From assembly GCF_016758195.1 (NCBI RefSeq), contig NZ_QYAC01000003.1:1-64000 (forward strand): a stretch of 64,000 bases of DNA, in the 5' to 3' direction. This document shows positions 19,250 through 28,066 of this stretch, one piece after another. A program made the position numbers and the translations under genes. A model generated the notes under the pieces. It searched no databases and had not been told where the DNA came from. It saw only the letters and a list, made by a program, of their open reading frames with translations. Numbering within the stretch: the stretch's first letter is position 1; the number at the start of each line of letters is the position of its first letter. This DNA comes from Leucobacter chromiireducens subsp. solipictus (lineage in GTDB: Bacteria > Actinomycetota > Actinomycetes > Actinomycetales > Microbacteriaceae).

Positions 19250-20817
19250 GCACGGAGCAGAACGGCGCAGTGAACGCCGACGCGAACGAGGCGGAGGTGT
19301 TCGATCCCGCAGCGGTCGAAGCGTCCGAGGTGATCACGGGCGAGGGTTTCAGCCCCGAGGGAGACGACTTCACCCTGAGCGACGAGGAGCGGATGCGCGC
19401 CATGCGCTCCAACCTCGACGGCTTCGACCTCGAAGAGGACGACCTGGTCATCGTGAACGAGGACGGCGAGTTCCTCGGCTTCTCGGAGACCCCCGCCGAG
19501 GCGCTGCCGGTCGTCGCGATCGTGGGACGCCCGAACGTCGGCAAATCCGCGCTCGTGAACCGCATCCTGGGCCGGCGCGAGGCCGTCGTCGAAGACCTCC
19601 CCGGAGTGACCCGCGACCGTGTCAGCTACCCGGCCGAGTGGACGGGGAAGCGCTTCACGCTCGTCGACACCGGCGGCTGGGAGCCCGACGCGAAGGGGCT
19701 CGACGCGTCCGTCGCGCTGCAGGCCGAGGTCGCCATCGAGCTCTGCGACGTCGTGATGTTCGTGGTCGACTCCCGCGTGGGCCCGACCGCGACCGACGAG
19801 CGCGTGGTGCAGCTGCTGCGCAGCACGAAGAAGCCCGTCTTCCTCGTCGCCAACAAGGTGGACGACATCGTCCAGGAGCCCGAGGCGGCGCAGCTGTGGT
19901 CGCTCGGCCTGGGCGAGCCGCACCCCGTCTCCGCGCTGCACGGCCGGGGCGTTGCCGACCTGCTCGACCAGGTCATCGCCGCCCTGCCCGACGAGTCCGC
20001 CGTGGCACAGCCGAAGCTGCAGGGACCCCGCCGCGTGGCGCTGCTCGGCCGCCCGAACGTGGGCAAGTCGAGCCTGCTGAACAAGGCTGCCGGCGAAGAG
20101 CGCGCCGTCGTTTCCGATGTCGCGGGCACCACCCGTGACCCCGTGGACGAGCAGGTCGAGATCGCGGGCCGCGTGTGGACGTTTGTCGACACCGCCGGTA
20201 TTCGCCGCCGCGTACACCTCCAGAAGGGTGCCGACTTCTACGCCTCGCTGCGTACCGCCGCCGCCCTTGAAAAGGCGGAGGTCGCCGTCGTTCTGATCGA
20301 CGTGACCCAGGAGATCAGCGACCAGGATCTGCGCATCATCGACCTGGTCCTCGAGTCGGGCCGCGCCCTCGTGCTGGCGTTCAACAAGTGGGACCTGCTC
20401 GACGACGACCGCCGTCGCTACCTCGAGCGGGAGATCGAGCAGGACCTCGCGCACGTCGACTGGGCACCCCGCGTCAACATTTCGGCGCGCACCGGCCGCC
20501 ACCTCGAGAAGCTGGTCCCCGCGCTGGAGACCGCCCTCGAGTCCTGGGACACCCGAATCCCGACCGGCAAGTTCAACGCCTTCGTGGCCGAGCTCGTGCA
20601 GGAGCACCCGCACCCGCTGCGTGGCGGCAAGCAGCCGAAGATCCTGTTCGGCACGCAGGTGCAGAATCGGCCGCCCACGTTCGTGCTGTTCACCTCGGGC
20701 TTCCTGGACCCCGGGTACCGCCGCTTCATCCAGCGCCGCCTGCGCGAGACGTACAGCTTCGAGGGCTCGCCGATCGTGATCAACATGCGCATCCGCGAAA
20801 AGCGCCAGCGCGCCTAG
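19246..20817 (+). CDS. der: Ribosome biogenesis GTPase Der (EngA)
   Basis: Der is a double-GTPase needed for 50S assembly. Two G1 motifs, [13 protein letters not shown] (about residue 92) and [13 protein letters not shown] (about 268), start the tandem G domains. NKVD and NKWD are the G4 motifs. A KH-like domain ends the 523-residue protein. An acidic ~80-residue N-terminal extension (ending [16 protein letters not shown]) precedes the first G domain, as in other actinobacterial Der proteins. The ATG overlaps the cmk stop. Confidence 0.96.
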   Translation: MSTEQNGAVNADANEAEVFDPAAVEASEVITGEGFSPEGDDFTLSDEERMRAMRSNLDGFDLEEDDLVIVNEDGEFLGFSETPAEALPVVAIVGRPNVGKSALVNRILGRREAVVEDLPGVTRDRVSYPAEWTGKRFTLVDTGGWEPDAKGLDASVALQAEVAIELCDVVMFVVDSRVGPTATDERVVQLLRSTKKPVFLVANKVDDIVQEPEAAQLWSLGLGEPHPVSALHGRGVADLLDQVIAALPDESAVAQPKLQGPRRVALLGRPNVGKSSLLNKAAGEERAVVSDVAGTTRDPVDEQVEIAGRVWTFVDTAGIRRRVHLQKGADFYASLRTAAALEKAEVAVVLIDVTQEISDQDLRIIDLVLESGRALVLAFNKWDLLDDDRRRYLEREIEQDLAHVDWAPRVNISARTGRHLEKLVPALETALESWDTRIPTGKFNAFVAELVQEHPHPLRGGKQPKILFGTQVQNRPPTFVLFTSGFLDPGYRRFIQRRLRETYSFEGSPIVINMRIREKRQRA

Positions 20818-20818
20818 C

Positions 20819-20862
20819 CCGGGCCCCGGGCCCCGGGCCCCGGGCCCGGGCCCCCCCCGGGC
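20819..20862. repeat. GGGCCCC low-complexity tract after der
   Basis: The der stop is followed by a run of alternating G and C blocks made of overlapping CCCGGG/GGGCCC palindromes and an 8-C run. It has no coding potential. Such tracts slip easily in replication and sequencing. Confidence 0.9.
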
Positions 20863-20872
20863 CCAGACACCG

Positions 20873-20935
20873 CATCGATGGTTGGATTTTGGTTGCTTCC
20901 CGGCCCGGGAAACAACCAAAATCCAACCATCGATG
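20873..20935. terminator. Near-continuous 31-bp palindrome (cruciform/terminator)
   Basis: Twenty-three bases beginning CATCGATGGTTGG are exactly repeated in inverted orientation. After one mismatch an inner TTCCCGG/CCGGGAA arm extends the stem almost to the centre. It stands downstream of der and upstream of another GC hairpin. A terminator role for the long operon is likely; the AT-rich arms are unusual in this genome. Confidence 0.75.
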
Positions 20936-20952
20936 GATCTTCGGAGTGTTGG

Positions 20953-20989
20953 ACGCCCCCGCGGACCCAGCCTGGGGTCGCGGGGGCGT
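20953..20989 (+). terminator. GC-rich hairpin downstream of der
   Basis: ACGCCCCCGCG pairs exactly with CGCGGGGGCGT around a 15-base loop. No U-tract follows, which is common for actinobacterial terminators. It is the second stem-loop in the gap after der. Confidence 0.6.
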
Positions 20990-20997
20990 TCGCGTGG

Positions 20998-21043
20998 GCA
21001 GGGCAGGCAGGCTGGCAGGCAGGTAGGCAGGCGCGCAGGCAGA
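20998..21043 (+). repeat. Degenerate CAGG tetranucleotide tract
   Basis: Repeated GGCAGGCAGGCTGGCAGGC-type sequence with interruptions fills the space before the DUF817 gene promoter. It is non-coding, and no other function is visible. Confidence 0.8.
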
Positions 21044-21123
21044 CCCCAGCCACCCCGGAACGTTCAGCACGGTTGGAATAGGGTATTCGGATGCAGAACG
21101 AATCCGTGCCGGGGGAGCAACGC

Positions 21124-22095
21124 ATGACCCCGCTGGAGCGCACGATCGACCGGGCCGCCCACCGGATTCTCGCCACTGCGCCGCAGTGCGGGGTCCGCGC
21201 CGTGCTCGTCGAGAGCGCGGTGTTCCTCCTGAAACAGGCGTGGGCGTGCGTGTTCGGCGCGCTGCTCCTCGTCGTGATCGTGGCGGCGCGGCTCTGGTAC
21301 CCGGACGACGCGATCCTGGCCCGCAATGACGCGCTCACGATCGCCGCGGTCCTGATCCAGATCGGCATGCTCGTGTTCAAGCTCGAGAGCGGGCGGGAGC
21401 TCTGGGTGATCGTGCTGTTCCACATTGCGGGCACCACGATGGAGATCTTCAAGACGGACGTCGGATCCTGGGCGTACGAGGCCGAGGGCGTGCTCCACAT
21501 CGGTGCGGTGCCGCTGTTCAGCGGCTTCATGTATGCGGCGGTCGGCTCGTACATGGTGCGCGTGTACCGCCTGCATCGGCTCCGCTTCTCGCACTATCCG
21601 CGGGTGTGGCTCACCACGGTCGTGGCCGCCGCGATCTACGTGAACTTCTTCTCGCACCACTTCATCGTGGATCTGCGCTGGGTGCTGCTCGCGCTCGTGG
21701 TGCTGCTGTGGTGGCGCACCGTGATGCATTTCCGGGTGTGGCGGGTGACGCTGCGGGTGCCGCTCCTGCTCGTGTTCGCGGGCGTTGCCGTGTTCATCTG
21801 GATCGCGGAGAACATCGCCACCTGGGGCGGTGCGTGGCTGTACCCGCACCAGGAGGGCGGCTGGGAGCTCGTGTCCCCGCAGAAGCTCATCGCCTGGTTC
21901 CTGCTCATGATCATCTCGGTCGTGATGGTGACATGGGTGTACCCGCCCCGTCCTGTGGACGAGGCGGGTACGGGGCCGACGAACGGCGGGGACGCGGTGC
22001 CGGATCCGACACCCCGGCTTAGAGCCAGGCGAAGGGCATCGCGAGGAGCCCGACCCCGAGAACCGCGACGCCGATCAGCACGGCGATCGCGGTGA
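21124..22095 (+). CDS. DUF817 family integral membrane protein
   Basis: A membrane protein of 323 residues with about eight hydrophobic segments resembles the DUF817 family (B. subtilis YoaT). Recognisable conserved stretches are GTTMEIFKTDVGSWAYE, LFSGFMYAAVGSYMVRVYR and WVYPPRP near the end. Function is unknown. GGGGGAG lies six bases before the chosen ATG. An in-frame ATG at 21091 with a TAGGGT box six bases upstream is possible and would give 334 residues and a leaderless start. The 3' end overlaps the converging DUF4190 gene by 77 bases. Confidence 0.85.
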   Translation: MTPLERTIDRAAHRILATAPQCGVRAVLVESAVFLLKQAWACVFGALLLVVIVAARLWYPDDAILARNDALTIAAVLIQIGMLVFKLESGRELWVIVLFHIAGTTMEIFKTDVGSWAYEAEGVLHIGAVPLFSGFMYAAVGSYMVRVYRLHRLRFSHYPRVWLTTVVAAAIYVNFFSHHFIVDLRWVLLALVVLLWWRTVMHFRVWRVTLRVPLLLVFAGVAVFIWIAENIATWGGAWLYPHQEGGWELVSPQKLIAWFLLMIISVVMVTWVYPPRPVDEAGTGPTNGGDAVPDPTPRLRARRRASRGARPREPRRRSARRSR

Positions 22096-22477
22096 GCGCG
22101 AGCATGATCGCGTTCAGCCAGATGCCCCACAGCGTGAGGGTGCGCTCCGTGGTGCCGCGGCGCAGCGCGAGGATGCCGAACACGAGGCCCGTGATCGGGG
22201 CGATGAAGGTCCAGCCGCTCACGATCGAGGCGATGCCGAGCACGAAGCTCACGATCGAGAAGATGCGGGTCGTCTCCGGGTTCGGGGCCGCCTGCGGGCC
22301 TCCCTGCGGGGCAGGCTGCGCCCACTGCTGCGCGGGATCCGGCGCGCCCTGCGAGGTGGCACCCGGTGCCGTGTTCGGGGCGGCGAAGGTTGTCTCGCCG
22401 GGGATCACGCTGGTGGTCTGGTCGTCCTGACCGTTCGGGGTGGGAACGGCGTCGGGGAGGATCGCGGTGGTGTTCAT
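22019..22477 (-). CDS. DUF4190 domain small membrane protein
   Basis: The 152-residue product has a Pro/Gln/Ala-rich cytoplasmic N-terminus (~1-70) and two hydrophobic helices (about 78-105 and 120-148). The connecting GLVFGILALRRG motif is typical of DUF4190 proteins. AAAGGAGCGCCCC precedes the ATG and decides the start. Function is unknown. It is convergent with the DUF817 gene, with overlapping coding ends. Confidence 0.8.
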   Translation of the reverse strand: MNTTAILPDAVPTPNGQDDQTTSVIPGETTFAAPNTAPGATSQGAPDPAQQWAQPAPQGGPQAAPNPETTRIFSIVSFVLGIASIVSGWTFIAPITGLVFGILALRRGTTERTLTLWGIWLNAIMLALTAIAVLIGVAVLGVGLLAMPFAWL

Positions 22478-22919
22478 GGGGCGCTCCTTTCGCGCAAGAG
22501 GCGGGTCTCCGGGTGGGGCCCTGTCCTGATGCTTCAACGGTATGCCGGTACCCCGGTGCGGCGCGTCCTGCCCCGGTATTGTCCCCGTCATACCCGGGTA
22601 CTGTCCGCGGTCGGGGTATTCCCTGACGCGAGCGGTACGCGGGTCTGATTCGGAGGTCTGGCGTAGGCGTTCGCGCGGTGCGCCGCGCGGCGGGCACCTG
22701 GGGAGCGTCGCGCGGCCGACGCAAGCGGCACCCGGGACCGCGTCGCCCAGATACTCGGAGATTCTCGGGCGAAGTGCCGGATCCGGCACCAGATCTCCGT
22801 GTTGTTCGTGAATCTCCGAGCGTTTGGTTGCTGAGCAGGCGGTGTTCGGGAGTCGGCGAGCGGTGGCCAGTGGCGGGCGGCGACCGGGAATCGAACCCCG
22901 GCCACCGCCCGCGGCGCGA
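22478..22919. other. 442-base non-coding gap
   Basis: This stretch separates the DUF4190 gene from the end of the MFS gene. It contains clustered GGTACC/CCCGGGTA palindromic fragments (about 22540-22620), a perfect GTGCCGGATCCGGCAC palindrome (22774-22789) and a tRNA T-arm-like CCGGGAATCGAACCCCGG (22884-22901). No convincing gene is seen on either strand. Confidence 0.6.
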
Positions 22920-24467
22920 CTAGTGCGCGGCCTCCGAGACGTCGGTGCCCTTGGGCGTCAGCACGAACACGACGGCGGCGACCACCAGCATGATGATGCC
23001 GCCCGTAATCCCGGTCGTCTGTAGCGCGTGGGTGAACGCGACGCCCGCCTCGCTGGCGAGTTCGGGAAGGCGCAGCTCCTCCGCGATCGACACCGCCGCG
23101 CCGAGGGATTCGCCGGCCTGGCCCGCGAGCTCGGGATCGAGGCCGCCGGTGATCCCGGAGGCCACGAACTCGGCGCGGTAGAGCAGCGCGGCGATGCTGC
23201 CGAGGATCGCGACCCCGAGCACGGCGCCGAGCTCGTAGGAGGTCTCCTCGATCGCGCCCGCGCTGCCGGCCTTCTCCTCGGGGGAGCCGTGCATGATCAT
23301 CGCGGAGCCGATCGCGAGCGAACCGCTGCCCATGCCCACGAGGATCAGGGCGATGGTGACGGTGAGCTGCGTGAGGGCGCCGGGCTGGATCCCGACGATG
23401 ATCATGCCGATTCCGGCGAGGCCGATGCCGCCGGCGAGCACCGCCCGCGCGCCGATCACGCGGGCGACCGGGGGTGCGAGGAGCGAGGCGATGGCACCGG
23501 AGATCGCGATCGGGATGAGGCGCGCCCCGGCCTCCATGGGGGAGGCACCGTCGACGAGCTGCAGCCACTGGGCGATGAGGAGCAGCGCGGCGATCATCGC
23601 GAAGGTGGAGCCGAGCGCGGCGATCACGCCCGCGGAGAACTCGCGGTTGCGGAACAGCTTGAGGTCCAGGAGCGGCGCGTCGCTGCGGATGCAGCGGAGC
23701 ACGAACCAGGCGAGCAGCGCCGCACCGGCGGTGAACGCGATCAGCGCATCGGGCACGAGGAACGTTGCCTCCTTGCCGAAGGTCTTGATCGCCCACACGA
23801 GCAGGGTCATGCCCACGAGCGACAGGAGCGCGGCGAAGGCGTCCCAGCGACCGGGGTTCGGGACCCGCGACTCGGGGAGCAGGATGGTGCCCGCGATGAC
23901 GGCGACCAGCATGAGCGGCACGTTCACGAGGAACGCGGCGTGCCAGGAGAAGTGCTCGAGCAGGAACCCGCCGATGAGCGGCCCCACCGCGGCACCGAGC
24001 CCGGAGACCGCGGCCCAGATGCTGAGCGCGGTGGCGCGCTCCTTCGGATCGGTGAAGATGACGCGGATCAGGGACAGCGTGATCGGCATGATCATCGCGC
24101 CGCCGACGCCGAGCAGGGCGCGGACGCCGATCACGGATTCGGCGCTGTTCGCGAACAGGATCAGGAGTGATGCGCCGCCGAAGATCGTGTAGCCGAGCAT
24201 CAGCATGCGTTTGCGGCCCCAACGATCCGCGATCGCCGCGAAGGAGACGAGCAGGCCCGCGAGCACGAGCGAGTACACGTCGATGATCCAGAGCTGCTGA
24301 TCCGAGGTCGGGTGCAGCTCGGCGGCCATCTCGGGCAACGCGATGTTGAGAATGGTCATGTCCATCGTGATCACGAGCAAACTCGCGGTGAGCAGGGCGA
24401 CGGCCGCCCATCGGCGACCGCGGCTGAGGAGCTGCGCGGGGGCCTGGGGTGCGGGAGGGGTGGACAT
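22920..24467 (-). CDS. MFS drug efflux transporter, DHA2 (EmrB/QacA-like) family
   Basis: The 515-residue inner-membrane protein has about fourteen predicted helices, the number expected for proton-driven DHA2 exporters. MDMTILNIALPEM carries the acidic residues of helix 1, ADRWGRKRML is motif A, and GLGAAVGPLIGG is the antiporter motif C. The export substrate is unknown; relatives extrude cationic dyes, disinfectants and antibiotics. The TetR gene lies upstream on the same strand after a 276-base gap, so control by that repressor is likely but not proven. No copy of the TetR operator is seen directly before this gene. Confidence 0.9.
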   Translation of the reverse strand: MSTPPAPQAPAQLLSRGRRWAAVALLTASLLVITMDMTILNIALPEMAAELHPTSDQQLWIIDVYSLVLAGLLVSFAAIADRWGRKRMLMLGYTIFGGASLLILFANSAESVIGVRALLGVGGAMIMPITLSLIRVIFTDPKERATALSIWAAVSGLGAAVGPLIGGFLLEHFSWHAAFLVNVPLMLVAVIAGTILLPESRVPNPGRWDAFAALLSLVGMTLLVWAIKTFGKEATFLVPDALIAFTAGAALLAWFVLRCIRSDAPLLDLKLFRNREFSAGVIAALGSTFAMIAALLLIAQWLQLVDGASPMEAGARLIPIAISGAIASLLAPPVARVIGARAVLAGGIGLAGIGMIIVGIQPGALTQLTVTIALILVGMGSGSLAIGSAMIMHGSPEEKAGSAGAIEETSYELGAVLGVAILGSIAALLYRAEFVASGITGGLDPELAGQAGESLGAAVSIAEELRLPELASEAGVAFTHALQTTGITGGIIMLVVAAVVFVLTPKGTDVSEAAH

Positions 24468-24743
24468 GGGTCCTACCTTTCGGTGTTCGGGTGGTGACGG
24501 ATCGTGACGGGGAAGAAAGTGAGGGGGACTGGGGGCGGCGCCTGCGACTGCGGGGCCGGTGGGTGCCGGATCCGGCCTGCGGTGCCGGTGAGCGGAGTGC
24601 GTTGGTTTCCGCGGTGGTGCTGCGGCCGTCCCCGGTTCAGAAGCGATCCGGGAGCGGGTGCGCGTCGGGAGCGGCTGCGGGGCGGGACCGGCTGCGCGAG
24701 TGCGGCGGTGCTGATCCTGGGGTGGGGAGGGGCGGGAGTGCGG

Positions 24744-25412
24744 CTACGCTGCGGGATCCGGCGCGTGCCGCGACCCAGAGTCCCCGGAGAGATCAGGCCG
24801 GTCCGCCGGCCGTCGGTCTCGGGTGCGTCGCTCCGGATCCGCGGGGGCGTCGCCGCCGACCAGTGCGTGGAACACGCGCGTGAGGTGGGCGTGTGAGAGC
24901 GGTTCGTCGTGCAGGCCGGCGTGGATCGTGGCGCCGTCGAGGTAGACGGAGAGCGCGAGCGCGGCCTCAGCGCCGATGGGTTCGGTGAGCATCTCGATCA
25001 GGCGGTCGTTCCAGCGGAGCGCGAGGGCGCGGAGCCGCGGATCGGTGGTGCCGCTGGTCATGAGCGCGATGTCGGAGAGCACGGCGCGGCGATCCTGCAG
25101 GAAGGTGAGGACCTCGGCGGCGGCCCGGGACGGATCCCTCGCGAAGTCCGCGGCGAACGGCTCGATCGCGGCGAGCGACTCGTCGATCTCCTCGGCGAGC
25201 TGCTGCAGGGCGGCGTCGCGGAGCTCGTCGATCGACGCGAAGTGCTGCGTAGTGGACCCGAGCGGGACCCCCGCACGGGCGGCGATGGCACGGTGGGTGA
25301 GGGCTGCGGGGCCGTGTTCGGCCGCGAGTTCGGCGGCGGCGGCGAGGATCTCGCGGCGGCGTGCCTCGGGGTCCCGGCGACGAGGTGCCGCGGTGTCGCG
25401 CGTCTCAGCCAT
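24744..25412 (-). CDS. TetR family transcriptional regulator
   Basis: The 222-residue repressor has an N-terminal helix-turn-helix (ILAAAAELAAEHGPAALTHRAIAARAGVP split around the turn; residues ~20-65) with the family-typical TQHFASIDELRDAAL stabilising helix, and a divergent ligand-binding domain. The last ~30 residues are Arg/Asp-rich and lie outside the fold. The start is the ATG after GGGGAAGGGGCCGGGAC on the minus strand. A tandem palindrome 29 bases upstream is the likely auto-operator. The neighbouring MFS exporter is the probable target. Confidence 0.9.
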   Translation of the reverse strand: MAETRDTAAPRRRDPEARRREILAAAAELAAEHGPAALTHRAIAARAGVPLGSTTQHFASIDELRDAALQQLAEEIDESLAAIEPFAADFARDPSRAAAEVLTFLQDRRAVLSDIALMTSGTTDPRLRALALRWNDRLIEMLTEPIGAEAALALSVYLDGATIHAGLHDEPLSHAHLTRVFHALVGGDAPADPERRTRDRRPADRPDLSGDSGSRHAPDPAA

Positions 25413-25440
25413 GTCCCGGCCCCTTCCCCACAGCCCCAAG

Positions 25441-25468
25441 TGTACTTTTGTACATGTACTTTTGTACA
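25441..25468. promoter_or_regulatory. Tandem palindromic operator, 2 x TGTACTTTTGTACA
   Basis: Two identical 14-base units follow without a spacer. Each unit is an inverted repeat, TGTAC and GTACA around TTTT. The site stands 29 bases upstream of the TetR gene and 125 bases upstream of the rraA-like gene. A TACACT -10-like box on the minus strand overlaps its edge. Two repressor dimers binding side by side would fit the geometry. Confidence 0.8.
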
Positions 25469-25593
25469 TTAACTTGCTGTGTGACGCAAGGTGTCGACTG
25501 TGCAGAGAAATCGCCCCGTTTGTCAGAGGTTGCCGGTAGCGTGGTTCGTGTCCGGCAGCCGCGCCGCGGCACAGCCCGAGGAGGAAACCTGAC

Positions 25594-26064
25594 ATGGCTC
25601 AGATCAGCACGGCCGACCTGTACGACGAACGTGGGGACCAGCTGCAGTCCGTCGCGCTCCAGTTCCAGAACATTGGGGGCATGACCGGTTTCACGGGCAT
25701 CGTGCGCACGGTCCGCTGCTTCCAGGACAACGCGCTACTCAAGCAGGTCCTCGGCACGCCCGGCGACGGTGCCGTGCTCGTCATCGACGGTGCCGGATCC
25801 CTCGCCACCGCGCTCGTGGGCGACGTCATCGCGGGCCTCGCCGTCGACAACGGCTGGGCCGGCCTCATCGTGCACGGCGCGATCCGCGACCGCGTGGCGA
25901 TCGGCACGCTGCCCTTCGGCGTGAAGGCGCTCGGCTCCAACCCCGCGAAGTCCACCAAGACCGGCGCGGGCGAGGTCGACGTCGACGTGGAGTTCGCGGG
26001 CGTCGTGTTCCGCCCGGGCGCGACCGTGTGGTGCGACGAGGACGGGATCCTCGTCGAGGCGTAA
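25594..26064 (+). CDS. rraA: RraA family protein
   Basis: The 156-residue protein resembles RraA, an inhibitor of RNase E, and the closely related aldolase-like fold used by 4-hydroxy-4-methyl-2-oxoglutarate aldolases. Conserved stretches include [35 protein letters not shown] and [15 protein letters not shown]. Actinobacteria often carry one such gene, commonly annotated as an RNase E regulator. GAGGAAACCTGAC precedes the ATG. Whether it is under the divergent TetR operator is open. Confidence 0.85.
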   Translation: MAQISTADLYDERGDQLQSVALQFQNIGGMTGFTGIVRTVRCFQDNALLKQVLGTPGDGAVLVIDGAGSLATALVGDVIAGLAVDNGWAGLIVHGAIRDRVAIGTLPFGVKALGSNPAKSTKTGAGEVDVDVEFAGVVFRPGATVWCDEDGILVEA

Positions 26065-26096
26065 CGCCGACCGGCCACCGCCTCGGGGTTCGCGTC

Positions 26097-26295
26097 GGGC
26101 TTTGGCTCGGGCTTCGCCCTCGGATTGGGCTTTCGCCTTCGCACTGCCTTCCGTCCTTACACCGGCTTTCGCTTCTGCGTCGGCTTTCGTTCTTGCGCCG
26201 GCTTTCGCTTCTGCGTTGGCCTTCGTCCTCCCACTTCCTTCCGCTTTCGTGTCAGCCTTTGCGCCGCATTTGCATTCGCGTTTGCCTCGGCCATT
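26097..26295 (+). repeat. Degenerate 18-base tandem repeat tract
   Basis: About ten imperfect units related to GGCTTTCGCTTCTGCGTC follow the rraA-like gene. Translation in any frame gives only low-complexity peptide with no ribosome site, so it is treated as non-coding repeat DNA. It ends shortly before the promoter of the next gene. Confidence 0.7.
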
Positions 26296-26344
26296 GCGTC
26301 ACATTCGCGTTTCTCGCCTGCCGAGGTGGCGGCGGCACCGCCAC

Positions 26345-26350
26345 TAGGAT
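26345..26350 (+). promoter_or_regulatory. -10 box (TAGGAT) of the YhhN gene
   Basis: TAGGAT stands seven bases before the GTG start. The spacing predicts a leaderless mRNA, as for pyrG. Confidence 0.5.
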
Positions 26351-26357
26351 CGGCAGT

Positions 26358-27071
26358 GTGAAGACTCGCATGCGGGCGCTGCTGCCCTTCCTGCCCTACG
26401 CGATCGTGTCGATCGTGCACGTCACCGCACGGTTCGCGGAGCATCCGCTCGACGCTCCCAGCAAGCTGTGGCTCATGCCGGCGCTCGCGCTTGGCGTGCT
26501 CTGGGCGTCCGCCACGATCCGGCCTTGGCCGCGCGGGGTCGTCCTGCTGCTCGTGGCGTCCGTGCTGTTCTCGTGGCTGGGGGACGGGTCCGGCACCTTC
26601 TTCCCAATGTTTGACGACGAGCTGCCGATGATGCTGCTCTGTTTCGGGCTGGCGCACGTCGGGTACCTGCTGCTCATGTGGCGGGCGCGGGGTGTCGCCG
26701 TGCAGCGAATCCCGCGCTGGGCGCTCGTCTACGCGCTCGCGTACGCCGTGATGATCGCGGTCCTGATCCAGCACACCGGGGCGCTCACCGTGCCCGTGAT
26801 CCTGTACGGCCTGCTGCTCGCGGGCACCGCGGCGATGGCCTCGCGCTGCGGGCCGGTGATCGCGTGGGGCGGGGCCTGGTTCCTCGTCTCCGACGCGATC
26901 CTGTCGTTCCGCATCTTCCTGCCCGAGGCGATGCCGGCATGGACCAGCGGCATGGTGATGCTCACCTACACGCTGGGCCAGGGCCTGATCGCGGCGGGGA
27001 TTATCGCTGCGCTGCGCCGTCGGGCAGCGGCGGAACCGCCTGCAGCAGTTTCTGCGCGCCCCGCGTCGTAG
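26358..27071 (+). CDS. YhhN (TMEM86) family lysoplasmalogenase-like membrane protein
   Basis: The product is 237 residues with seven to eight hydrophobic helices. The first segment LLPFLPYAIVSIVHV and the pair SWLGDGSGTFF and LCFGLAHVGYLL (acidic and His residues in helices) match the YhhN/TMEM86 family, whose studied members cleave the vinyl-ether bond of lysoplasmalogens. The GTG start is chosen because of the TAGGAT box seven bases away; ATG four codons later is possible. The 3' end overlaps the converging NUDIX gene by 71 bases. Confidence 0.83.
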   Translation: MKTRMRALLPFLPYAIVSIVHVTARFAEHPLDAPSKLWLMPALALGVLWASATIRPWPRGVVLLLVASVLFSWLGDGSGTFFPMFDDELPMMLLCFGLAHVGYLLLMWRARGVAVQRIPRWALVYALAYAVMIAVLIQHTGALTVPVILYGLLLAGTAAMASRCGPVIAWGGAWFLVSDAILSFRIFLPEAMPAWTSGMVMLTYTLGQGLIAAGIIAALRRRAAAEPPAAVSARPAS

Positions 27072-27918
27072 TCGCTCCGGCCGCGAGCACGCGGGCCTGC
27101 AGCTCGACGTCGCTCGTCACCACGGTCACGACCGCGCGCGCCGCCGACAACTGCTCCACCGCCTCGACGATCGTGTCGTCCCCGAGGCGCGGGGCCTCCA
27201 CCACGCGCACGTGCGCGCCGTCCTCGACGCCGCGCGCCGCACCCTCGACGACCATGACCCAGTCCGGGAAGGCGTCGACGAGTCCGGGGACCTGCGTTTC
27301 GGGGAGATCGAAGAACCCGGACCGGATTCCCGCGCCGCTGCCCGCGTGGGCGTCGATCCGATCCCGCAGCCGCACCGCGGCCGCGTGGCGATCCTTCCAC
27401 CAGCCGTCCGGCACCGACCCCACGACGTTGGCGGCGTCCACCACCACCGTCGGGGTGCCGCGCAACAGCGGGCGCAGGATCTGCCAGCTGTTCGCGAAGG
27501 CCGGGTGCAGCGCCAGGTTCTCGACCTCGGCCACCGGCACCCAGGCGAGTGCGTGGCTCTCTGGGTCCGTGATCTCGGGCGTGAACGGCGTCGCGACGTC
27601 CGCGATCAGGGTGGTATACGTCCAGCCGCCCCGATCCAGCACGTGCGTGAAACGGGGCGCCACGGCGTCGTCGGGGACCCCGGCTTCTTCCTGCGATTCG
27701 CGGATGCCGGCGTCGATGGCTGATTCGCCTTCGTGGCGCGCGCCGCCGGGAATGCCCCAGGTGTCGCCGTGGTCGCTCCAGGTGACGCGGTGCTGCATGA
27801 GGATCGCGTCCAGGTCGCGGTCGTAGGCGAGCAGCCCGGCCGCGCCGTAGCGGCCCCAGTAGCGGCCTCCGTCCTCGGCAGTGACCCACGCGTCGCCGGG
27901 GTCTCGAAGGTCGCTCAT
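27001..27918 (-). CDS. NUDIX hydrolase fused to a NYN/PIN-like domain
   Basis: Residues ~1-160 are a NUDIX domain with the box GGARHEGESAIDAGIRESQEEAGV, where the RE-x-x-EE-x-G core is intact. Residues ~170-305 form a second domain beginning TPTVVVDAANVVGS, with acidic residues in DAAN, GDDTI and TSDVEL. This pattern fits the NYN/PIN-like nuclease fold (YacP group). Such fusions occur in actinobacteria, but neither substrate is known. A combined nucleotide-housekeeping and RNA-cleavage role is inference. The start follows the family N-terminus; the convergent neighbour is the YhhN gene. Confidence 0.82.
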   Translation of the reverse strand: MSDLRDPGDAWVTAEDGGRYWGRYGAAGLLAYDRDLDAILMQHRVTWSDHGDTWGIPGGARHEGESAIDAGIRESQEEAGVPDDAVAPRFTHVLDRGGWTYTTLIADVATPFTPEITDPESHALAWVPVAEVENLALHPAFANSWQILRPLLRGTPTVVVDAANVVGSVPDGWWKDRHAAAVRLRDRIDAHAGSGAGIRSGFFDLPETQVPGLVDAFPDWVMVVEGAARGVEDGAHVRVVEAPRLGDDTIVEAVEQLSAARAVVTVVTSDVELQARVLAAGATTTRGAQKLLQAVPPLPDGAAQR

Positions 27919-28066
27919 GCCTCCAGGGTATCCCGGGGTCCGGGGCGCGCGCCTGGAAGTTCCCGTTCGTTACGGCCCTGGGCGCAGAAGCTGCGGCGGC
28001 TGGATGCCCGGTGAGACTTTTCGCGACGGCCTTCCCCGAGCTCGCCGCGGGGGAGAGGATGGGAGC

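Noticed and set aside
22884-22901. tRNA T-arm-like sequence after the MFS gene (minus strand)
   Set aside because: The stem pairs imperfectly with a 7-base loop, no acceptor, D- or anticodon arm is found, and the upstream side is MFS coding sequence.
24468-24743. Possible gene between the MFS and TetR genes
   Set aside because: Open frames there are Gly/Arg-rich and lack starts with ribosome sites or known motifs; I see only GC-rich spacer with one partial TGCCGGATCCGGC motif.
26028-26357. Upstream extension of the YhhN gene or a Lys/Arg-rich small protein on the other strand
   Set aside because: The sequence is a degenerate tandem repeat without a ribosome site; the TAGGAT box next to the GTG at 26358 fits the real start.
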